Assembly (NCBI RefSeq): GCF_000513895.2
Contig: NZ_CP165782.1
Location: forward strand, 3,210,501-3,274,500
Source of the DNA: Ensifer sp. WSM1721
GTDB taxonomy: Bacteria; Pseudomonadota; Alphaproteobacteria; Rhizobiales; Rhizobiaceae
Direction: 5' to 3'
Length of the DNA stretch: 64,000 nt
Part shown: positions 57,423-64,000 of the stretch, piece by piece
How positions within the stretch are numbered: position 1 is the first letter of the stretch
Layout: each line of letters begins with the position of its first letter
Notes under the pieces: generated by a model
Told to the model about the DNA's origin: nothing
Seen by the model: the letters and a program-made list of their open reading frames with translations, nothing else
Database searches by the model: none
Translations under genes and position numbers: made by a program

Positions 57423-59108
57423 CTAGGCCTCGCGCGTGAAAGTCCACTGGATTTCCGGCTGCGCAGCCACGGCGAACGTTACCGTTATCTGCGACGAGGC
57501 GCGCACGCCAGAGGGGTCCGCGAAGAAGACGTCCTCCTCGATCGCCAACGCGCCATCTCGGCAGGCAAAGAGCCAGACCTCGCCGTCGGGCGCGGAGAGG
57601 TATATCTCGCTCTCGCTGCGCTGGCGCATGCCAATTGCCGGATGAATGTGGAAACGGGCGACCGCGACTCCTGTGTCGGCCGGACCCGGGTCGCTGCCGT
57701 CCTCACGCGACAGGCGGTCGCGACCGCGAACCAGGCGGCCGCCGCTCAAAATCCCGATATCGCGCTCGTGAACCAGCCCGAGGGGAGCGAGATAGCCGTC
57801 ATGGCTCGCCTTGACCGATTCGATGCTTCCGGGCTCATCCCGTCTCTCGACGTCGACACGCGACAGGCCGCTCGTCATGACCGGCCCAATGAAAGCCGAC
57901 TGCGAAAAGCGGCAGGAGGACGTGTCGTTGATCGTGATCGTGGAATGCGCCGCGGTGAGACGCGCCATCTGCCGGAATCGATCGCCGGCGAATTTCGGTG
58001 CGCCGGAATTGATGACGAAACGGCTTCTACCAGACGACATCTCGAAGGAGAGGCAGCCCGCATGAGCGCTTCGCGAAAGATCGACCGAAAGAGGTAGGCC
58101 GGTATCCATGATGATGACGGTGTCGCCGAGCGACAGCCGCTCGTATTGGGCATGCGGCAGCGAACGGAAGGGCTCGCCTGCCGTTTCGTCGTAGCGCAGC
58201 ACCGAGGCCAGCTCGTGCGCAAGCGCCGACGTCGCGCCGTTGAAGAGTGCGAGCTCTCCGCCCTGATGGCGGAAGAAGCGGAGCGCAGGATACATCCGGT
58301 CGATACAAGGGATGAGCCGCGACGGTACTTCGTGCCCGAGATTGACATAGGTCTGGCGGAGCGGCAGCAGATCGAGCAGCAGATCGAGGCCCGCCCGCGG
58401 GTTGCGCGAAAAATGGGCGCCGTCAGGCAGGATCTGACGATCGAGCTCCAGATCGAGATGACGCGCCGCCTTGCGGATCGCAGAGGCCGAGGCCGGCATC
58501 GCGACCGACGCCATGGCAATTGCGAGGCGGGCCCTCAGCCGCGCCTCCCCGTCGGGAACGGTCTGGGCAATGTGGCGCAGATAGCGGATCTGGAAGGCGA
58601 GGCTCTTCAGGAAGCGCCGATAGAACCCGTGCTCCGCATTGCGCAGCACCACCGGCGAATGCGACAGCCAGGCGACGATACGGTGGGCGACGACATCCGC
58701 CTTCCAGGGAATGCCGCCGATGCTGCGACCGTGGCTGCCGATCCATTCGTCCATGATCTGGCGCAGTTTCACATAGCCGGCTTCGTCCTGGACGGCACGC
58801 ATGTGGCGCAGCCAGCCGAAGGAATGCAGCCGGATCGCGAACTCGTGCGAGGGCAAGTCGATCTCGAAGGGCGATTCGCCTTCCGTGTCGAGCACGCGGC
58901 CGCCCAACGGATAACGACCCTCTAGAATTTCCTCGGCGACGAAGGGATCGATCGCCCTGAGATCGGTGGGCGCGACGATCAACCGATCGGGCGTCGAGCC
59001 GGCAAAGCGGAGCGCAGTCATGCGGCCGAGCGCAAGCCGGCGCGAAAAGCGGCGCCAGCCTTCGCGCAGGTACAGGTAGAGGAGCCTTCGTTTATTGGAG
59101 AACGGCAT
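57423..59108 (-). CDS. Heparinase II/III-family protein
   Basis: A 561-residue protein with an N-terminal alpha/alpha-toroid part (about 60-320; GSHGRSIGGIPWKADVVAHRIVAWLSHSP) and a C-terminal beta-sandwich heparinase II/III-like domain (RYDETAGEPFRSLPHAQYERLSLGDT, CLSFEMSSGRSRFVINSGAP, LTAAHSTITINDTSSCRF). The His in AAHST is the usual conserved residue. No signal peptide is seen, odd for a polysaccharide lyase. The gene is found between rsmB and purH in many Rhizobiales as far as I recall, suggesting a cellular rather than nutritional role; the substrate is unknown. Confidence 0.92.
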   Translation of the reverse strand: MPFSNKRRLLYLYLREGWRRFSRRLALGRMTALRFAGSTPDRLIVAPTDLRAIDPFVAEEILEGRYPLGGRVLDTEGESPFEIDLPSHEFAIRLHSFGWLRHMRAVQDEAGYVKLRQIMDEWIGSHGRSIGGIPWKADVVAHRIVAWLSHSPVVLRNAEHGFYRRFLKSLAFQIRYLRHIAQTVPDGEARLRARLAIAMASVAMPASASAIRKAARHLDLELDRQILPDGAHFSRNPRAGLDLLLDLLPLRQTYVNLGHEVPSRLIPCIDRMYPALRFFRHQGGELALFNGATSALAHELASVLRYDETAGEPFRSLPHAQYERLSLGDTVIIMDTGLPLSVDLSRSAHAGCLSFEMSSGRSRFVINSGAPKFAGDRFRQMARLTAAHSTITINDTSSCRFSQSAFIGPVMTSGLSRVDVERRDEPGSIESVKASHDGYLAPLGLVHERDIGILSGGRLVRGRDRLSREDGSDPGPADTGVAVARFHIHPAIGMRQRSESEIYLSAPDGEVWLFACRDGALAIEEDVFFADPSGVRASSQITVTFAVAAQPEIQWTFTREA

Positions 59109-59419
59109 CGGCGCCCGTGGGTTTCCTCATGACTGCAACGGACCCTTCGAAGCGCTTGAGAAACGCCTGCGCGGATCGCGCCTGATTCTCTTTCTTAAGC
59201 GGCGTGCATCTTGCAAACGCACGAAAGGACGCTGTGGCACTTTGAATTGCGTCATGATCCTTGAACTGATCTCTGATTTCAGGATCATGCAGTAGGCCGA
59301 ATGGTGCCGGAAGGATTATTAAACTTTTATCAATCTGGCGCCATTGATAGGCGGGCGCCCCCGAAAGCGTCAATTGTCGCGCCAAAACAGGCTGTTGACG
59401 GAGCCGCCGCAGGCCGCGC
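59109..59419. other. Gap between rsmB and the heparinase-like gene
   Basis: The 311 bases hold a RIME-like element (59201-59295), about 90 bases of upstream sequence of the heparinase-like gene, and about 120 bases downstream of rsmB. No small gene or clear terminator was found. Confidence 0.45.
59201..59295 (+). repeat. RIME-like mosaic element, diverged copy
   Basis: The left half keeps GGACGCTGTGGCACTTTGAATTGC; the right palindrome has a different stem, ATGATCCTTGAACTG to TTTCAGGATCAT, but ends with the same TGCAGTAG as copy 1. The stem keeps its symmetry while the sequence has changed, which points to selection or constraint on the folded form. Confidence 0.65.
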
Positions 59420-60832
59420 TCAAACCCGCCCCCGGCGCAGCACCGCGGCATAGAAACCGTCGAGCCCGCCGGAAAAAGGCGGATCGAGCGGCAGCATGGC
59501 GGGCGTCGTGCGGAACTCTCCGAGGGGAGTGATCGCCTCTTCGAGTCCCGGCCAGTCGGCCGCGGCAACCGGAACACGCTCGCACCCGCCATCGGCCAGA
59601 ACACGGGCCACAACCTCCTCGCCCTCACGCGGATCAAGCGAGCAATTGGAAAAGACGACCAGGCCACCGGGTTTCACGATGGAAAGCGCGTGGCGAAGCA
59701 GGCGCTCCTGCAGGCGCGCGAGCTTCTCGACGTCTTCCGGCCCCTTGGTCCAGAGTACATCCGGATGCCGCCTCGTCGTGCCGGTCGACGAGCAGGGCGC
59801 ATCGAGAAGCGCGGCGTCGAAGAGCTCTTCCGGCTGGAATGCGGCCATGTCGATCTCCTTCGTGCGGGCTTCAAAGCCGAGCCGATCGAGATTGGCTTTG
59901 AGGCGCTTGAGCCTGCTCGACGACTGGTCGAGCGCCATCACGTCTGCACCGGCCAGCACAAGCTGGGCCGTCTTGCCTCCGGGAGCGGCGCAGAGGTCCA
60001 CTACCGTCTTGCCGGCGATATCTCCAAAAAGACGCGCCGGAATGGAGGCGGCCGCATCCTGGACCCACCACGCGCCTTCCGCAAAACCGGGCAGCGACGG
60101 GATCGCGCCGGAAAAGTCGCCGAGCCTGACGGAACCGGTCGGCAGGACCGTGCCGCCGAGGCGCTCGGCCCAGGAGGCGGGATCGGACTTCACCGAGAGA
60201 TCGATGGCGGCAGGAACGAGTTGCGCTTCCGATATGCGCTCAGCCTCAGCGCGGCCGTAGTGCGTGACAAGTCTTTCATGGAACCAGGCCGGTATCGCCG
60301 AAACGGTGCCGACCTTTTCGAGAATGGCCTCCTTCTCACGCGAAAGCCGCCGGAGCACGGCGTTGACGAGGCTCGCGAAGCGTCGGTTGCGCGGGTCTGC
60401 CTGAGCCTGCTCGACTGCAAGATCGACGGCGGAATGATCGGGAACATCCAGATAGAAGATTTGCGCTGCGGCAACGGTCAGCACATGTTCGAGAGCGCGC
60501 GCGCCCTCCGGCAACGGCGTCTGCAACAGCGAATCGATGGCGGCCTTTATGCGCGGCAGATGGCGGAGCGCGGAATTGAGGATGGCGCGTACCAGCGCGC
60601 GGTCGGCTTCACTGAGCTCGCGATAGGCTGGGTTTCCATGCTCCTGGTCGAGCATGCCGTCGAGCGGCGTCTTGCGGTCGATCACGGCGCCCAAGATCTT
60701 GGCGGCGGCCTGACGACTTCTCAGCCCTGGCTTCGCCGCCGCGGCAGCGCCGCGGCGCGAGTCTTCCGTTCGGGACGGCTTGTGGATTCGGGCTCGTTTC
60801 GGACGTGAATCGTTTCTTCTATCTTCGGACAT
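59420..60832 (-). CDS. rsmB: 16S rRNA m5C967 methyltransferase RsmB (Sun/Fmu)
   Basis: A 470-residue SAM-dependent RNA cytosine methyltransferase. A basic N-terminal tail (about 1-35) precedes a NusB-like RNA-binding domain (about 38-170: RSRQAAAKILGAVIDRKTPLDGMLD, SLVNAVLRRLSRE). The methyltransferase domain has VDLCAAPGGKTAQL near residue 275 (SAM), DAPCSSTGTTRRHPDVLW near 344 and FSNCSLDPREGEEV near 396, containing the two conserved cysteines. Its ATG shares a base with the htpX stop (TGATG), so the two are co-transcribed. It modifies helix 31 of 16S rRNA. Confidence 0.96.
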   Translation of the reverse strand: MSEDRRNDSRPKRARIHKPSRTEDSRRGAAAAAKPGLRSRQAAAKILGAVIDRKTPLDGMLDQEHGNPAYRELSEADRALVRAILNSALRHLPRIKAAIDSLLQTPLPEGARALEHVLTVAAAQIFYLDVPDHSAVDLAVEQAQADPRNRRFASLVNAVLRRLSREKEAILEKVGTVSAIPAWFHERLVTHYGRAEAERISEAQLVPAAIDLSVKSDPASWAERLGGTVLPTGSVRLGDFSGAIPSLPGFAEGAWWVQDAAASIPARLFGDIAGKTVVDLCAAPGGKTAQLVLAGADVMALDQSSSRLKRLKANLDRLGFEARTKEIDMAAFQPEELFDAALLDAPCSSTGTTRRHPDVLWTKGPEDVEKLARLQERLLRHALSIVKPGGLVVFSNCSLDPREGEEVVARVLADGGCERVPVAAADWPGLEEAITPLGEFRTTPAMLPLDPPFSGGLDGFYAAVLRRGRV

Positions 60833-61791
60833 CAGGACCAGGGGCCTTTCGGCGGTTCGGAACCACCGCGACCCCAGCCGGTTCTCGGGACAGAGCGCGA
60901 TTTGCGCACGTGACTATCAGCGCGAACCGGCGCCGTCGAGCCCGTCGCCATCTCCTGGGCCATTCTCTCCAGCGCCGCGACACGGTTTTCCGTGTTGGGA
61001 TGGGTCGAAAAGAGATTGTCCATTCGCTCGCCCGAGAGCGGATTGATGATGAACATATGCGCGGTCGCGGGATTGCGCTCGGCGTCGTCATTGTGGATGA
61101 CGTGCGCGGCTCCGGCGATTTTTCTAAGCGCAGTGGCAAGCCAGAGCGGGTTGCCGCAGATTTCCGCGCCGCGCCGATCGGCGGAATATTCGCGCGTGCG
61201 GCTGATCGCCATCTGCACCAGGGCGGCCGCTAGCGGCGCGACGATCATCGCGATCAGCACACCGATGAAGCCGAGAGGATTGTTGTTCTCGCGGTTGCCG
61301 CCGAAGAAGAAGGCGAAATTGCCGAGCATCGAAATCGCACCGGCAAGGGTTGCGGTGATCGTCATCGTCAATGTGTCGCGATTCTGGATATGCGCTAACT
61401 CGTGTGCCATGACGCCGGCGACCTCCTCGTAGGAGAGCGAGTGCAGCAGGCCCGTAGAGGCGGCGACCGCCGCGTTCTGAGGGTTGCGACCGGTGGCAAA
61501 GGCGTTCGGCTGCGGGCTGTCGATGACATAAACGCGCGGCATCGGCAGGCCGGCGTTCCGCGCCAAATCGCGCACGATGCCGTAATATTCGGGGGCGCTG
61601 CGCTCGTCGACCTCCTGCGCGCGATACATGGCGAGCACCATGCGATCGGAGTTCCAGTAGGAGAAGAAGTTCATGCCCGCGGCGATCACGAGGGCGATCA
61701 TCATGCCGCCTCGGCCGCCGATGACATAGCCGACGGCCATGAAGAGGACGGTCATGAAGGCGAGCAGCATTGCGGTGCGCACGAGGTTCAT
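60832..61791 (-). CDS. htpX: Membrane zinc metalloprotease HtpX
   Basis: A 319-residue M48 protease for quality control of inner-membrane proteins. Two N-terminal membrane helices ([17 protein letters not shown] and [18 protein letters not shown]), the zinc site HELAH at residues 129-133, two further hydrophobic segments near 145 and 175, and the third ligand Glu in [14 protein letters not shown] near 200. [16 protein letters not shown] is the conserved C-terminal block. After it comes a 35-residue tail rich in Arg, Ser and Gly that is longer than in E. coli HtpX. Co-transcribed with rsmB. Confidence 0.96.
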   Translation of the reverse strand: MNLVRTAMLLAFMTVLFMAVGYVIGGRGGMMIALVIAAGMNFFSYWNSDRMVLAMYRAQEVDERSAPEYYGIVRDLARNAGLPMPRVYVIDSPQPNAFATGRNPQNAAVAASTGLLHSLSYEEVAGVMAHELAHIQNRDTLTMTITATLAGAISMLGNFAFFFGGNRENNNPLGFIGVLIAMIVAPLAAALVQMAISRTREYSADRRGAEICGNPLWLATALRKIAGAAHVIHNDDAERNPATAHMFIINPLSGERMDNLFSTHPNTENRVAALERMAQEMATGSTAPVRADSHVRKSRSVPRTGWGRGGSEPPKGPWS

Positions 61792-61987
61792 GAATGAGCT
61801 CCAGCCATGTTCGTATCGTCGTCCGGTGCGGCGATCCGGTGGAAAACCAAGCGCGACTGCTTTCTGTTCCGCCTATATCGCCCGAACGTTTCACGTGAAT
61901 CAGGTTTTCCGTTCGCACGGAAGCGCTTATATGATGGGGATAAACACTCCGCGCTTCAATATCGTCACGATACACCGGCACCTCGAG

Positions 61988-62188
61988 ATGCAGAACGACA
62001 ACGACAATTCCCCCGATCATCCCAAACGGCCGCTGCCGCCGGCCGCCCTTCGCGCGCTCGAGGAGGCGGAGGAGCGGCGGCGCGCCGAACAGCCGAAGGA
62101 AATGCCTGCCGAAGTCGGCGGGCGCGGCGGTCTCGATCCGGCCCGCTTCGGCGACTGGGAGATCAAGGGTCGGGCGATCGATTTCTGA
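61988..62188 (+). CDS. DUF1674 small protein (SdhAF4-like)
   Basis: A 66-residue protein ending GGRGGLDPARFGDWEIKGRAIDF, the hallmark of DUF1674, the family of mitochondrial SDHAF4/Sdh8, which helps assemble succinate dehydrogenase by binding the flavinated subunit. The start half is Pro- and Glu-rich and probably disordered. ATG at 61988 is preferred by family length; ATGs at 61931 and 61934 would add about 19 residues with a GGAA site. It is divergent from htpX. An SDH-assembly role in this organism is inferred from the family. Confidence 0.8.
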   Translation: MQNDNDNSPDHPKRPLPPAALRALEEAEERRRAEQPKEMPAEVGGRGGLDPARFGDWEIKGRAIDF

Positions 62189-62313
62189 TATTGCGGGTCT
62201 AGTGGGGCCCACGTGTGGACGTGCGGCGACCCATATTATTTCACATTATCTCGCCCCGGTGCTTACCGTCCCTCTGAAGGTCGTTTCCTTCCCGAAATCA
62301 CCGTCGTCAATTG

Positions 62314-62411
62314 GTGCATGTCGCCCAAAAGTGTGCAGCGGTTTTGAGATGACGACATGCACAAAAACAAACACCTAAAGCGCGTCGCACGAATCCGATT
62401 GAATGCGACGC
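62314..62411. repeat. Rhizobial intergenic palindromic repeat, third type
   Basis: GTGCATGTCG at the left pairs with CGACATGCAC at about 62353-62362, enclosing CCCAAAAGTGTGCAGCGG; a second hairpin, GCGTCGCA to TGCGACGC, follows to 62411. I recognise this as a common Rhizobiales intergenic sequence, though I cannot name it with certainty. Confidence 0.6.
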
Positions 62412-62482
62412 CCTAACCGCCTCGGAAGAGATAGAGTGCCAATCACGCGCCAACGTGAACTTTGCGCGCCAATCCTCCTGTG

Positions 62483-62556
62483 GTCATCCTCGGGCTTGAC
62501 CCGAGGATCCAATCTTAGGCTTGCGCATGGATCCTCGGGTCAAGCCCGAGGATGAC
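62483..62556. repeat. Pair of inverted 29-bp palindromic repeats, narrow spacing
   Basis: The same 29-bp arms as at 55505-55651 but with only 16 bases between them (62483-62511 and 62528-62556), so a long perfect hairpin can form. It lies between convergent genes and could end the acs transcript. Confidence 0.87.
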
Positions 62557-62661
62557 GGAGGAGATGAGCCAAAATACCAGTACGGCTGATGTGCTCAGGC
62601 GGCTCAGAAAGAGACTCCGGCTAAAGAAGCCAGCCCCAGCCGAGAGCCCGGGCATCCGACA

Positions 62662-64000
<1,339 letters not shown>

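Larger units (their letters stand above)
62189..62661. other. Repeat-filled gap between DUF1674 gene and acs
   Basis: These 473 bases between convergent genes hold two unrelated palindromic repeats (62314-62411 and 62483-62556) and nothing that looks like a gene. A short palindrome, GGGGCCC, lies at 62205-62211. Confidence 0.55.

Noticed and set aside
57423..59108. Polysaccharide lyase or mobile element cargo
   Set aside because: The heparinase II/III-like gene lacks a signal peptide and sits among conserved housekeeping genes, so a secreted degradative role or recent transfer is not supported.
62205..62211. Operator-like palindrome after the DUF1674 gene
   Set aside because: It is short, GC-rich and lies between convergent gene ends, so regulatory meaning is unlikely.

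Overview
The window is a GC-rich alphaproteobacterial chromosome segment. It most likely comes from a Sinorhizobium/Ensifer species or close relative. The evidence is a full-length NdvB cyclic beta-1,2-glucan synthase, rhizobial housekeeping genes (leuB, asd, L_180-type glutamate dehydrogenase, purH, rsmB, htpX, acs), and many intergenic palindromic mosaic repeats that resemble RIME elements. From memory the gene order looks like the S. meliloti chromosome around ndvB-leuB-asd; this was not checked. There is no phage, plasmid, IS, CRISPR, rRNA or tRNA signature.

Layout. 1-10.3 kb: start of a nitrilase-family gene, an OpgC-type acyltransferase and ndvB (periplasmic glucan synthesis and probable succinylation). 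10.7-17.3 kb: a LysR regulator divergent from a four-gene operon that encodes the lower L-lysine route: 2-aminoadipate-semialdehyde dehydrogenase, an aminotransferase, 2-oxoadipate dioxygenase/decarboxylase (HglS) and a D-2-hydroxyglutarate dehydrogenase. Next come a XRE-cupin regulator and a class III aminotransferase. 19.6-37.2 kb: a large carbohydrate-type catabolic region on the minus strand. It holds a complete sugar ABC transporter, two GMC oxidoreductases, an SDR, a Gfo/Idh/MocA dehydrogenase, an aldehyde dehydrogenase, an enoyl-CoA hydratase, a CoA-transferase, a Dabb protein, glycerate 2-kinase, a LacI regulator, and a divergent DUF993 (DHDPS-like) gene. Palindromes of the form TTTGGAAYGTTCCAAA lie in front of three of its four transcription units and a weaker one lies before the fourth, so they look like one LacI regulon. 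No described pathway that I know has this enzyme set.

37.2-49 kb: M3 peptidase, LysE exporter, leuB, PAP2 phosphatase, an MHS-type MFS transporter with a large soluble insertion, asd, a lytic transglycosylase, carbonic anhydrase and pyridoxal kinase. Upstream of asd there is a promoter, a short leader and a 39-codon leader peptide whose end is K-T-T-A-K-T-T-T-K-T, followed by GC-rich hairpins. This is the layout of a threonine/lysine-sensing attenuator. 49-64 kb: NAD-glutamate dehydrogenase, a UMF1-type MFS protein, purH, a heparinase II/III-like protein, rsmB, htpX, a DUF1674 protein and the 3' part of acs.

Most intergenic gaps carry repeat elements. Two RIME-like copies 27 kb apart differ at about one base in 106, and one of them sits inside a second kind of palindromic repeat.
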